This document shows positions 6,951 through 14,150 of a stretch of 14,416 nucleotides of DNA, piece by piece (position 1 is the first letter of the stretch; each line of letters opens with the position of its first letter). Under the pieces are notes generated by a model that worked only from the letters and a program-made list of their open reading frames with translations, had not been told where the DNA came from and did not search any database. The DNA lies in the NCBI GenBank assembly GCA_033720955.1, contig JAWWBN010000084.1, forward strand, positions 1 to 14,416. Reading direction: 5' to 3'. The stretch is from JAWWBN01 sp033720955. GTDB lineage: Bacteria; Acidobacteriota; Thermoanaerobaculia; Multivoradales; JAHEKO01. Position numbers and translations under genes: made by a program.

Positions 6951-8330
6951 CTACGCGCCGGGGGGCGGCGGCAGCTCGGCGGCCTCTTCGCCACCCTCGG
7001 GCGCCGCGATTTCGATCTCGAGGGTCATGATCCGGTTGCCGGAGACCTCGGTGACCCTCACCTCGGCGGGACCGAGAACCGTCCGGTCGCCCACCTTGGG
7101 ACGCCGACCCAGGTCGGAGAGCACGACCCCGGCCAGGGTGTCCTCGTCGCGGTCGGAGATCTCGATCTGGAGCTCCCGCTCCACGTCCTCCACCAGCATG
7201 GAGCCGGCCACCCGCCAGACCGAGTCGGACTGCTGCACCAGCTCCGGCGGCTCGCGGTCGAACTCGTCCTGGATCTCGCCGACGATCTCCTCGATGACGT
7301 TCTCGAAGGTCACGATGCCGCTCACCCCGCCGTACTCGTCGAGCACCGCGCCCATGTGCAGCTTCTCGAGCCGCATGCGGCGCAGCAGCCGGTCCAGGGG
7401 CAGGGTCTCGGGCACGAAGACGATCTCCCGCTTGACCTCGAGCAGGGAGTCGAGCGGCTCGGGCCGCCGGAAGAGGTCCTTGATGTGGACCAGCCCCACC
7501 ACCCGGTCCAGGTCGCCCTCGCACAGGGGGAAGCGGGTATGGCCGCTCTTGCGCGCGATCTCGAGGTTCTCCTCCATCGACAGCTCGGTGGAGAGGTAGA
7601 TCACGTCGGCCCGGGGCACCATGATCTTGCGCGCGTTGCGGTGCGAGAGGTCGAAGACGTTGGCCAGGATGCGGCGCTTCTGCTGGCTCACCCGGCTGGC
7701 GTCGGGCGACGCCAGCAGCAGCCGCAGCTCCTCCTCGTCCTGGGCCAGCTCGCCCTCGCTCACCGGCTCGATGCCGAAGAGCCTCAGCACCCAGTTGGCC
7801 GTGTGGTTGAGCACCCAGATCGCCGGGTAGGTGATCTTGTAGAAGAGGAAGAGGGGCAGCGCGATCCAGAGGCTGGTCAGCTCGGGCTTGCGGATGGCGA
7901 GCGACTTGGGAGCCAGCTCGCCCAGAACGATGTGCAGGATGGTGATCACCAGGAAGGCGCTGGTGATGCTGACCGTGGAGACCAGCGCCTCGGAGGCCCC
8001 CGGGATGAGCAGCACCAGGGGGCGCAGGATCCAGGCGAAGGCGGGCTCGCCGATCCAGCCCAGGGCGAGGCTGGCCAGGGTGATCCCGAGCTGGGTGGCC
8101 GAGAGATAGGCGTCCAGATGGCGCACCATGTGGCGCGCGACCTTGCCCCGCCGGCTGCCCGTCGATACGTGCGGGTCGAGCTGGGTGGGCCGCACCTTGA
8201 CCAGGGCGAACTCGGCGGCCACGAAGAAGCCGTTGAGGAAGACCAGGAAGATGCCGAGCGTCAGCCCGGTCCACGGGTCGATCTCGAAGTGCACCGGCGC
8301 GCCGCCGACCGCGACGAGGGTCGGTATCAC
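6951..8330 (-). CDS. CNNM/CorC-family membrane protein (DUF21, CBS pair, CorC_HlyC domain; 'hemolysin-like')
   Basis: The 459-residue protein has the full family architecture. The DUF21 membrane domain covers about residues 17-195, with helices near 22-45, 82-112, 117-137 and 155-183 and the conserved GELAPKSLAIRKPE at 137-150. A CBS pair follows at about 237-290 (MVPRADVIYLST...GLVHIKDLF) and 298-352 (DEYGGVSGIVTFENVIEEIVGEI). A CorC_HlyC domain covers about 372-443. Members bind adenine nucleotides through the CBS pair and take part in magnesium export or resistance; the name hemolysin is historical. The Pro-rich tail after 443 is unremarkable. The start is GTG 8330-8328, overlapping the stop of a possible 30-codon ORF as GTGA, with only a weak GGTGG ribosome site 10 bases before. 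Transport activity is inferred from family. Confidence 0.93.
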   Translation of the reverse strand: MIPTLVAVGGAPVHFEIDPWTGLTLGIFLVFLNGFFVAAEFALVKVRPTQLDPHVSTGSRRGKVARHMVRHLDAYLSATQLGITLASLALGWIGEPAFAWILRPLVLLIPGASEALVSTVSITSAFLVITILHIVLGELAPKSLAIRKPELTSLWIALPLFLFYKITYPAIWVLNHTANWVLRLFGIEPVSEGELAQDEEELRLLLASPDASRVSQQKRRILANVFDLSHRNARKIMVPRADVIYLSTELSMEENLEIARKSGHTRFPLCEGDLDRVVGLVHIKDLFRRPEPLDSLLEVKREIVFVPETLPLDRLLRRMRLEKLHMGAVLDEYGGVSGIVTFENVIEEIVGEIQDEFDREPPELVQQSDSVWRVAGSMLVEDVERELQIEISDRDEDTLAGVVLSDLGRRPKVGDRTVLGPAEVRVTEVSGNRIMTLEIEIAAPEGGEEAAELPPPPGA

Positions 8331-8419
8331 GACCGACGGACCACCGGCGTCACGCCCCGGCGGGCGTCGTCGCGGTCGCTGGCGTGGCTGGGATCGTCCG
8401 AATCGGCGGGTTCGCTCAT
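8327..8419 (-). CDS. Possible 30-residue acidic ORF coupled to the CNNM gene
   Basis: ATG 8419-8417 (minus) opens a 30-codon frame. The peptide is Asp/Ser-rich in the first half (MSEPADSDDPSHASDRDD) and basic at the end (RRGVTPVVRRS). Its TGA 8329-8327 overlaps the GTG start of the CNNM gene. The ATG lies 13 bases after a TAGACT -10 box on the same strand, so the message would begin about 7 bases upstream. It may be a coupling leader ORF that drives translation of the weakly initiated CNNM gene. I recognise no homologue; it could also be plain leader. Confidence 0.35.
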   Translation of the reverse strand: MSEPADSDDPSHASDRDDARRGVTPVVRRS

Positions 8420-8430
8420 CGAGGCGGGGG

Positions 8431-8443
8431 CGAGTCTAGCACA
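8431..8443 (-). promoter_or_regulatory. Extended -10 promoter of the CNNM unit
   Basis: Read on the minus strand, TGTGCTAGACTCG combines an extended -10 (TG-C) with TAGACT. It matches the box at 10490-10502 in 12 of 13 bases. No -35 hexamer is visible at 17-18 bases, as is common for extended -10 promoters. The surrounding gap (8420-8484) between the CRTAC1-family stop and the small ORF holds nothing else convincing. Confidence 0.5.
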
Positions 8444-8484
8444 CGGCTCCGGGGCTTCCGGGGGAGCGCCCGGCGAGCCGCCGC

Positions 8485-10458
8485 TCAGCCGCCCTCCTCG
8501 ATCTCGAGGGTCGAGTTGACCTCGATCCCCTCGGTCACGGTCTGGACCGCGCCGGAGGGCCAGACGACCTCCACCTTCTCGACGCTCGTCGCGTCGCCCA
8601 GACCCACGTAGAGCGGCAGCGAGCTCTGCGAGAGATAGCCCGACTTGCCGTTGTGGTAGCGGGTGAGCACCCGGCCGCCGGCGTGAACCCTGACCCAGGC
8701 GCCGAGGCCGTCCCGGTTCGACTCCCTGCCGCGCAGACGGATCTTGATCCAGCGGATCTGGTGCCGCTGGGCGAGGTCGCTCACCAGCACCTGCGGGAAG
8801 TCGTGGAACTCGTTGGTCACGATGTCCAGGTCGCCGTCGTCGTCCAGGTCGAAGATCGCCGAAGAGCGGCTGCCGACGTTGCCCCAGACCGAGAGCCGGG
8901 CGGGGCGGCCCTGGCAGAGCCGGTGGCGGGCGTCCGCCCCCGGGCAGTCGAGCTCGAACCAGGGGCGCTTGGTCACCAGCCACGGCGCCCGCGGGTCGTA
9001 CCAGGGGCGCTCGGTGAGGGCATCGCGGGGCTCGACGCCGAGGATGAACTCGCTGTCCAGGAGCTTCTCGCCGCGGTTGTTCAGCAGCACGGTGTTGACC
9101 CCGTAGGTGTAGGGGAAGTTCATGCTGGAGGCGATGAAGACGTCCTCCCAGCCGTCGGCGTTGAGGTCCTCGACCGAGACGCCCCACGGCCAGTAGTTCT
9201 CCGCCCCCAGCTCGTCGGAGCGCTCGGCCCACACGCCGCCGTCCCCCGGGTTGACGTAGAGGGCGTTGCCGAAGATGTTGTTGTCGCCGCCCTGCAGGGT
9301 GGCGTCGTCCCAGGTCATCAGCGATTTGGCCTTCTCGTACCCCGGGGTGACCTTGCGGCTCATGTCCGAGTGCATGTCGGTGAGCAGGAGGTCCAGGTCG
9401 CCGTCGTTCTCCAGGTCGAAGAAGTCCACTCCCATGGTTCCCCACGGAGTCTTGGGGAAGAGCTCGGCGGTGCGCTCGGTCCACCCCTCGGCGCCGCGGT
9501 TCTCGAAGTAGTTGTCGTCGCCCTGCATGTTGGGCAGGTAGAGGTCGGGCCGGCCGTCGCCGTTGAGGTCGGCGAAGGCGGCGTCCCCGTTCCAGCCGGG
9601 GGCGTCGAACCCGGTCGCCTCGGAGACGTCCACGAAGCGTCCGCCGCCCAGGTTGCGGTAGAGGATGCTCTTCTCGGTGCGCTCGGGGAAGAGGTGCCCG
9701 CTGAAGGCGTCGCGGCCCTGGGCGTCGGGGGCGATGCCCGCCCAGTAGCCGGTGTCGGTGCGCTGATCGGTGGTGTAGACCCCCACGTTGACCAGCAGCA
9801 GGTCCAGCCACCCGTCGCCGTCGTAGTCGAAGAAGGCGGCGCCGGAGGAGTGGCCGGAGTAGGCGAGCCCCGCCCGCTCGGTGACGTCCTGGAAGCGGCC
9901 GGTGCCGTCGTTCTCGAAGAGGGCGTTGCCGGTCCGCACCGTGGTCACGAAGAGGTCGGGGTCGCCGTCGTTGTCCACGTCGGCGAAGGAGGCGGTGACC
10001 CCCAGCCGGTCACCCAGCCCGACCCCGGCGCTCTCGGTCACGTTCTCGAACCGGCCGCCCCCGAGGTTGCGCCAGAGCTCGTTGGAGCCGAGCTGGGTCA
10101 CGAAGTAGACGTCGTAGCGGCCGTCGCCGTCCACGTCGGCCACGGCGACGCCGTTGCCGTGGTCGTAGTGGTTGGGCTGGTAGAACTTGCCCGAGTCGGC
10201 GGTCGCCTCGTTGCGGAAGGTGATGCCGCTCGCCTGGCGGCGGTCGCTGAGCTCGAAGTCGTGGACCACCTCGAAGCGGTCGGTGGTCTGGCGCTGGAGC
10301 CACTCGCGGACCTCGAGCATCTCCCATCCCCAGTCGATCTGGGGGATGGGGAGGATCTGGGGATCCGCCGGCCGTTGCGCGGTCAGGGTCGCGGGCAGCA
10401 GGACGAGGAGGGCGAGAGCCGCTGACGCGAGCGGCGGGCGGGGCGGACGAGCTGTCAT
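8485..10458 (-). CDS. Secreted FG-GAP/VCBS repeat protein with ASPIC/UnbV C-terminal domain (CRTAC1 family)
   Basis: The 657-residue protein starts with a signal peptide (about 1-27, ending ATLTA before QRP). Seven calcium-binding-type D-x-D-x-D-G-x-x-D loops begin near residues 108, 160, 211, 297, 348, 431 and 537 (for example DVDGDGRYD, DYDGDGWLD, DLDDDGDLD). They alternate with ELWRNLGGGRFENVT-like strands, as expected for a seven-bladed integrin-like beta-propeller. Residues ~568-653 form a canonical ASPIC/UnbV domain (NRDGLGAWVRV, YLSQSS, GLGDA, VVWPSG). Two cysteines (505, 515) could form a disulfide. GGAGGA (10464-10469 on the + coordinate) lies 5 bases before ATG 10458. The protein should act in the periplasm or outside the cell. 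Family members are proposed adhesion or matrix proteins, but their role in bacteria is not established. It faces the + strand CRTAC1 gene across a divergent promoter region. Confidence 0.92.
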   Translation of the reverse strand: MTARPPRPPLASAALALLVLLPATLTAQRPADPQILPIPQIDWGWEMLEVREWLQRQTTDRFEVVHDFELSDRRQASGITFRNEATADSGKFYQPNHYDHGNGVAVADVDGDGRYDVYFVTQLGSNELWRNLGGGRFENVTESAGVGLGDRLGVTASFADVDNDGDPDLFVTTVRTGNALFENDGTGRFQDVTERAGLAYSGHSSGAAFFDYDGDGWLDLLLVNVGVYTTDQRTDTGYWAGIAPDAQGRDAFSGHLFPERTEKSILYRNLGGGRFVDVSEATGFDAPGWNGDAAFADLNGDGRPDLYLPNMQGDDNYFENRGAEGWTERTAELFPKTPWGTMGVDFFDLENDGDLDLLLTDMHSDMSRKVTPGYEKAKSLMTWDDATLQGGDNNIFGNALYVNPGDGGVWAERSDELGAENYWPWGVSVEDLNADGWEDVFIASSMNFPYTYGVNTVLLNNRGEKLLDSEFILGVEPRDALTERPWYDPRAPWLVTKRPWFELDCPGADARHRLCQGRPARLSVWGNVGSRSSAIFDLDDDGDLDIVTNEFHDFPQVLVSDLAQRHQIRWIKIRLRGRESNRDGLGAWVRVHAGGRVLTRYHNGKSGYLSQSSLPLYVGLGDATSVEKVEVVWPSGAVQTVTEGIEVNSTLEIEEGG

Positions 10459-10489
10459 GAGGTTCCTCCGAAGGGAGTGGGGCAGAGGT

Positions 10490-10502
10490 CGAGGCTAGCA
10501 CA
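10490..10502 (-). promoter_or_regulatory. Extended -10 promoter of the minus-strand CRTAC1-family gene
   Basis: On the minus strand TGTGCTAGCCTCG contains TG-C plus TAGCCT. It is nearly identical to the box before the CNNM unit (8431-8443). The transcript would begin near 10485, giving a leader of about 27 bases that contains the GGAGGA ribosome site. CTCC-CTTC-GGAG in this leader could form a small hairpin over that site; the stem is only 4 bp. Confidence 0.5.
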
Positions 10503-10533
10503 GAGCCGGGCGCCGGCCGCGCTCTCCCCGGCC

Positions 10534-10539
10534 TACAAT
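10534..10539 (+). promoter_or_regulatory. Putative -10 box (TACAAT) of the + strand CRTAC1-TPR operon
   Basis: TACAAT matches five of six bases of the bacterial -10 consensus within otherwise GC-rich DNA. No -35 match lies 16-18 bases upstream. The start would be near 10546, leaving a 44-base leader before ATG 10590. It lies back to back with the minus-strand promoter at 10490, so one regulator could affect both directions. Confidence 0.45.
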
Positions 10540-10561
10540 CTGGCTCGATACGTGCAGGCTT

Positions 10562-10579
10562 CCCCGGCGGGATCCGGGG
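10562..10579 (+). promoter_or_regulatory. Inverted repeat in the leader of the + strand CRTAC1 gene
   Basis: CCCCGG (10562-10567) and CCGGGG (10574-10579) form a perfect 6-bp GC stem with a 6-base loop, 10 bases before ATG 10590. The gene lacks a recognisable Shine-Dalgarno sequence, so the hairpin could influence initiation. It overlaps leader-element copy 2 (10570-10587). There is no U-run, so it is not a terminator. Confidence 0.4.
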
Positions 10580-10587
10580 CCCTTCCG
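10570..10587 (+). repeat. Leader element shared with 3260-3278 (copy 2)
   Basis: GGATCCGGGGCCCTTCCG matches the leader of the zinc-ribbon TPR gene apart from a single-base indel. It ends two bases before ATG 10590. Confidence 0.3.
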
Positions 10588-10589
10588 CC

Positions 10590-12302
10590 ATGAGAACGAC
10601 CGTCACAGCGATCCTCTTCGCCGGACTCCTGGCCGCCGGCGAAGCGGCCGGGGCGGCCCCGCGGCTGGTGGACCGGGCCGCCGAGAGCGGGGTGGATTTC
10701 CACCACTTCAACGGCGCCACGGGGAAGCTGTACTTCTCCGAGATGATGGGCTCCGGGGTGGCCCTCGTGGACTACGACCGCGACGGCGACCTGGACCTCT
10801 ACCTGGTGCAGGGGGCGCCGCTGGACCCCGACGTCGAGCCCGCCGACGCCCTCTTCCCGCCCCGTCATCCCCTGCCGCTGGCGGATCGGCTCTACCGCAA
10901 CGACACCGCTCCCGGGGCCGGCGGGGCCCCCCGTCTCCGCTTCACCGACGTCACCGGGCCGAGCGGTCTGGCCTCCCACGGCTACGGCATGGGGGTGGCG
11001 ACCGGCGACTACGACGGCGACGGCTGGGTGGATCTCTACGTCACCAACGCCGGCCCCAACGTCCTGCTGCGCAATCTGGGCGACGGCACCTTCGCCGACG
11101 TCACCGCCCAGACGGCCACCGGCGACCGCGGCTGGGGCGTGCCGGCGCTCTTCGTGGACTTCGACGACGACGGCCTCCTCGACCTCTTCGTGGGCAACTA
11201 CGTGGAGTACCGCATCGCCACCGACAAGGAGTGCGTGTCGCCCACCGGGGCGCGCGACTACTGCGGTCCGCTGGCCTACGAGGGTCAGACCGACCGCCTC
11301 TACCGCAACCGCGGCGACGGCGGCTTCGACGACGTGACGGTGCGCTCGGGGATCGCCTCGGCCAACCCGGCGGGGGCGCTGGGGGTGGTGGCGGCCGATC
11401 TCGACGGCGACGGCAGGGTGGATCTCTACGTGGCCAACGACCAGGTGCCCAACCACCTCTGGCTCAACCGGGGCGACGGCACCTTCGCGGAGGAGGCGGT
11501 CCTGGCCGGGACCGCGGTCAACGAGCAGGGGCAGCCCGAGGCCTCCATGGGGGTGGTGGCGGGCGACTTCGACGACGACGGCGACGCCGACCTCTTCATC
11601 TCCCATCTGAGCCGGGAGACCAACACCCTCTACCTGAACCAGGGCGGCGGCCTCTTTCTCGACGCCACCCGCGACAGCGGGCTGGGGCTTCCGAGCTGGC
11701 AGGCCACCGGCTTCGGCGTGGGCCTCTTCGACCTGGATCTCGACGGCCGCCAGGATCTCTTCGTGGCCAACGGGGCGGTGCGGCGGATCGAGGAGCTGGC
11801 CGCGGCCGGCGACCCCTACCCCCTGGACGAGCGCAACCAGCTCTACCGGAACCTGGGCGGCGGCCGCTTCCGCGAGATCACCGACGAGGTCGGGGGCCCG
11901 CTCGACCTGGTGGAGGTCAGCCGCGGGGTGGCGGTGGGCGACCTCGACAACGACGGCGACGACGACCTGGCCGTGACCCAGAACGGCGGCCCCGCGAGGC
12001 TGCTGGTCAGCGAGCCGGAGGGCGTCCCCCCCTGGCTGGGGGTGGCGGCGTGGACCGCCGCCGGGGCGCCGTGGACCGGCTCGCAGGTCGAGCTGGTCCT
12101 CGGGGAGGGGCCGCCCCGTCGCCGCGTCGCGGCCACGGGCGGCAGCTACGCCTCGGCCGGCGATCCGCGGGTTCGCTTCGGCCTGGGCGACGCGGCGCCT
12201 CTGGCGGTGCGGCTGACGCGGCCCGGCGGGGGCGGCGTGGTGGAGCTGCGCTCGCCGCCGCCGGGGGTCTACCTGGTCTGGCCGGCGCGGAGTGGTGGGT
12301 GA
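10590..12302 (+). CDS. Secreted FG-GAP/VCBS repeat protein, CRTAC1 family, with degenerate UnbV-like tail
   Basis: The 570-residue protein has a signal peptide at about 1-22 (AILFAGLLAAGEAAGA). The family N-terminus follows (ESGVDFHHFNGATGKLYFSEMMGSGVALVDYD). Seven D-x-D-x-D-G loops begin near residues 61, 140, 190, 270, 326, 381 and 451, alternating with LYRN-GDGTF-DVT strands, consistent with a beta-propeller. C215 and C225 (KECVSPTGARDYCGP) form the two-cysteine insert common in this family and may be disulfide-bonded. The tail (about 484-565) keeps only GGSYASAGDPRVRFGLGD of the UnbV pattern. It lacks the N-x-D-G-x-G-A motif and the WPSG motif, so this domain is eroded or diverged. ATG 10590 has no clear ribosome site but gives a proper signal peptide. 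The stop overlaps the next gene's GTG, so it is coupled to the TPR gene. Confidence 0.92.
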   Translation: MRTTVTAILFAGLLAAGEAAGAAPRLVDRAAESGVDFHHFNGATGKLYFSEMMGSGVALVDYDRDGDLDLYLVQGAPLDPDVEPADALFPPRHPLPLADRLYRNDTAPGAGGAPRLRFTDVTGPSGLASHGYGMGVATGDYDGDGWVDLYVTNAGPNVLLRNLGDGTFADVTAQTATGDRGWGVPALFVDFDDDGLLDLFVGNYVEYRIATDKECVSPTGARDYCGPLAYEGQTDRLYRNRGDGGFDDVTVRSGIASANPAGALGVVAADLDGDGRVDLYVANDQVPNHLWLNRGDGTFAEEAVLAGTAVNEQGQPEASMGVVAGDFDDDGDADLFISHLSRETNTLYLNQGGGLFLDATRDSGLGLPSWQATGFGVGLFDLDLDGRQDLFVANGAVRRIEELAAAGDPYPLDERNQLYRNLGGGRFREITDEVGGPLDLVEVSRGVAVGDLDNDGDDDLAVTQNGGPARLLVSEPEGVPPWLGVAAWTAAGAPWTGSQVELVLGEGPPRRRVAATGGSYASAGDPRVRFGLGDAAPLAVRLTRPGGGGVVELRSPPPGVYLVWPARSGG

Positions 12303-14149
12303 GGCGCTCTCGCCGCGGGGCCGCCCTCGCCCTTCTCCTGGGGCTCGCCGCGGCGGCTGCCGGGGCGCTCCGGGAGCCGCCGCGACCCGACCTCTCCCAT
12401 CTGGAGGAGGCGGGGCGGGAGCAGCTCGCCGCCGGCGCCGCGGCGCTCGAGCGGCTCGAGAGCTCCGACGCCCCGGCCGCCGAGCGCGCCGACGGCTGGG
12501 GCGATCTCGGACAGCTCTACTACCTCTACGATCTGACGGCCGCCGCCCGGGTCTGCTTCGAGAACGCCGTGGAGCTGGCTCCCGACGACCCCCGCTGGCA
12601 CTACTTTCTGGGCGCCCTGGACGGCCTGGACGGCCGCGTGGCCGAGGCCGCCGGCCGCTTCGAGCGGGTGACGACGCTCGCCCCCGACGACGGCGCGGCC
12701 TGGATCCGGCTGGGAGACGCCCGGCTGGAGCTCGGGCGGGCGGAGGCCGCCGAGCGCGCCTACCGCCGCGTCCTGGAGCTGCGACCGGCCAGCGCCGCGG
12801 CCCACTACGGCCTGGGCCGGGTGCTCTTCGACCGGGGCGAGCTGGAGGCGGCGGTCGCGGCCTTCCGCCGCGCCCTGGAGCTGCAGCCGGAGGCGACCGC
12901 CATCCACCACTCGCTGGGGATGGCCCTGCGCGGTCTGGGCCGTCTGGACGAGGCGCGCGTCGAGCTGGCCAGGAACCGGGGCGGAAGGGTGCGCTTCGAG
13001 GATCCGCGGATCGAGGAGCTGGCGGCGCGGCTGGAGAGCGGCCAGCGGTTCTTCAGCGCCGCCGTCGACGCGATGAAGGCGGGCGATCTGCCCCGGGCCG
13101 TCGCCCTCTTCCACCGCGCTCGCGACGAGAGCCCGGAGGACTACCTGATCCCGTACAACCTGGGTCTGGCCTACCTGCGGCAGGGGGACCGGGAGCGGGC
13201 GGCCGACGCGCTGCGCGAGGCGGTGGCGCTCGAGCCCGACTTCCGCAACGGCCACTTCAACCTGGCGACCCTGCTGGCGGAGGAGGGCAGGGACGCGGAG
13301 GCCGCGCTCCACTTCCGCCGCGCCCACGAGATCGACCCGCTGGACGGCGACGCCCACCTGGAGTGGGCGGTGGCCCTGAGCCGGGTGGGCCAGCCCGCCC
13401 GAGCCGAGGCGGAGCTGCGGAAGCTGCTTCGGGCCGAGCCGGGGCACGCCCGCGCCACCCTGAACCTCGGCCTGCTCCAGGCCCGCGCCGGACGCTCGGC
13501 CGAGGCGCTGGCGACGCTGCGCCGCGCCGTGACCCTGGACGCGCGGCCGGAGGAGCTGGCCGAGGCCCAGCTCCGGCTCGGGGCGCTGGAGGAGGCGGCG
13601 GGGGATCGCGCCGCGGCGATCACCGCCTACGAGCGGGCGGCGGAGCTGGCGCCGGAGAGCGTCGAGGCGCCGATGGCCCTGGCGGGCGCGCTGGGCCGCG
13701 CCGGCCGTTTCGCCGAGGCCGCGGAGAGCTTCGCCCGGGTGACGGCGGCGCGGCCGGAGCTCAAGGAGGCCCAGTTCGGCCTGGCCATGGCCCGTCTCCT
13801 GGGGGGTGAGGACGCCGGCGCGCGGGCGGCGCTCGAGCAGGCGGTGGGGCGGCGTCCTGACGACCTGGAGCTCACCCACCTCCTGGCGCGGCTCCTGGCG
13901 GCCAGTCCGGACGAGCGGGTGCGCGACGGCGAGCGCGCGCTGGAGCTCGCCACCGCGGTGTTCCGGCGGGCGCAGACCGTCGATCACGCGGAGACGGTGG
14001 CCATGGCCCTGGCCGAGCTGGGCCGCTTCGCCGAGGCGGTCGAGATGCAGTCGCGGGTCGTCGGCCAGACCGAGAGCGCCGCCGCGCGACGGAGGCTGGA
14101 GCTCTACCGGCGCGGCGAGCCGTGCCGGGCGCCCTGGCGGAGCGGATGA
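12299..14149 (+). CDS. Exported TPR-repeat protein coupled to the CRTAC1-family genes
   Basis: GTG 12299-12301 overlaps the upstream TGA as GTGA, and GGAG at 12289-12292 is a ribosome site 6 bases away. The 616-residue product has a basic N-terminus and hydrophobic core (RRSRRGAALALLLGLAAAAAGA), so it is exported or anchored by that helix; there is no lipobox cysteine. TPR repeats fill about 64-225 and 251-590 (such as AERAYRRVLELRPASAAAHYGLGRVLFDRG). A non-TPR spacer at 226-250 separates the two blocks. The C-terminus ends RRLELYRRGEPCR, a tail form I associate with TPR proteins next to CRTAC1 genes. It lies between two CRTAC1-family genes with overlap on one side and one base on the other, so it probably binds or organises those propeller proteins. 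No enzymatic motif is visible. The frame is open far upstream, but that part lies inside the preceding gene. Confidence 0.88.
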   Translation: MRRSRRGAALALLLGLAAAAAGALREPPRPDLSHLEEAGREQLAAGAAALERLESSDAPAAERADGWGDLGQLYYLYDLTAAARVCFENAVELAPDDPRWHYFLGALDGLDGRVAEAAGRFERVTTLAPDDGAAWIRLGDARLELGRAEAAERAYRRVLELRPASAAAHYGLGRVLFDRGELEAAVAAFRRALELQPEATAIHHSLGMALRGLGRLDEARVELARNRGGRVRFEDPRIEELAARLESGQRFFSAAVDAMKAGDLPRAVALFHRARDESPEDYLIPYNLGLAYLRQGDRERAADALREAVALEPDFRNGHFNLATLLAEEGRDAEAALHFRRAHEIDPLDGDAHLEWAVALSRVGQPARAEAELRKLLRAEPGHARATLNLGLLQARAGRSAEALATLRRAVTLDARPEELAEAQLRLGALEEAAGDRAAAITAYERAAELAPESVEAPMALAGALGRAGRFAEAAESFARVTAARPELKEAQFGLAMARLLGGEDAGARAALEQAVGRRPDDLELTHLLARLLAASPDERVRDGERALELATAVFRRAQTVDHAETVAMALAELGRFAEAVEMQSRVVGQTESAAARRRLELYRRGEPCRAPWRSG

Positions 14150-14150
14150 G

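Noticed and set aside
4622..6994. 790-codon minus-strand open frame over the TPR gene and proS
   Set aside because: Composition is His/Leu/Arg/Gly low-complexity and it lies opposite a certain proS; the lack of stops follows from high GC.
8444..8484. GC-rich partial inverted repeats after the minus-strand CRTAC1 gene as a terminator
   Set aside because: The best stems are 4 bp with no following T-run on either strand, too weak to call.
8653..10425. Long + strand open frame (590 codons) opposite the CRTAC1-family gene
   Set aside because: It is the antisense shadow of a gene with signal peptide, Ca loops and UnbV domain; its product is Val/Gly/Glu-rich without any domain, as expected from GC-rich antisense frames.
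10760..12000. Regularly spaced similar DNA segments (GAC-GGCGACGG type) resembling a repeat array
   Set aside because: They encode the D-x-D-G loops of the propeller at irregular spacing within an intact frame; not a CRISPR or intergenic repeat.
12269..13987. 572-codon minus-strand open frame over the exported TPR gene
   Set aside because: Antisense of well-formed TPR repeats; no ribosome site or recognisable domain.
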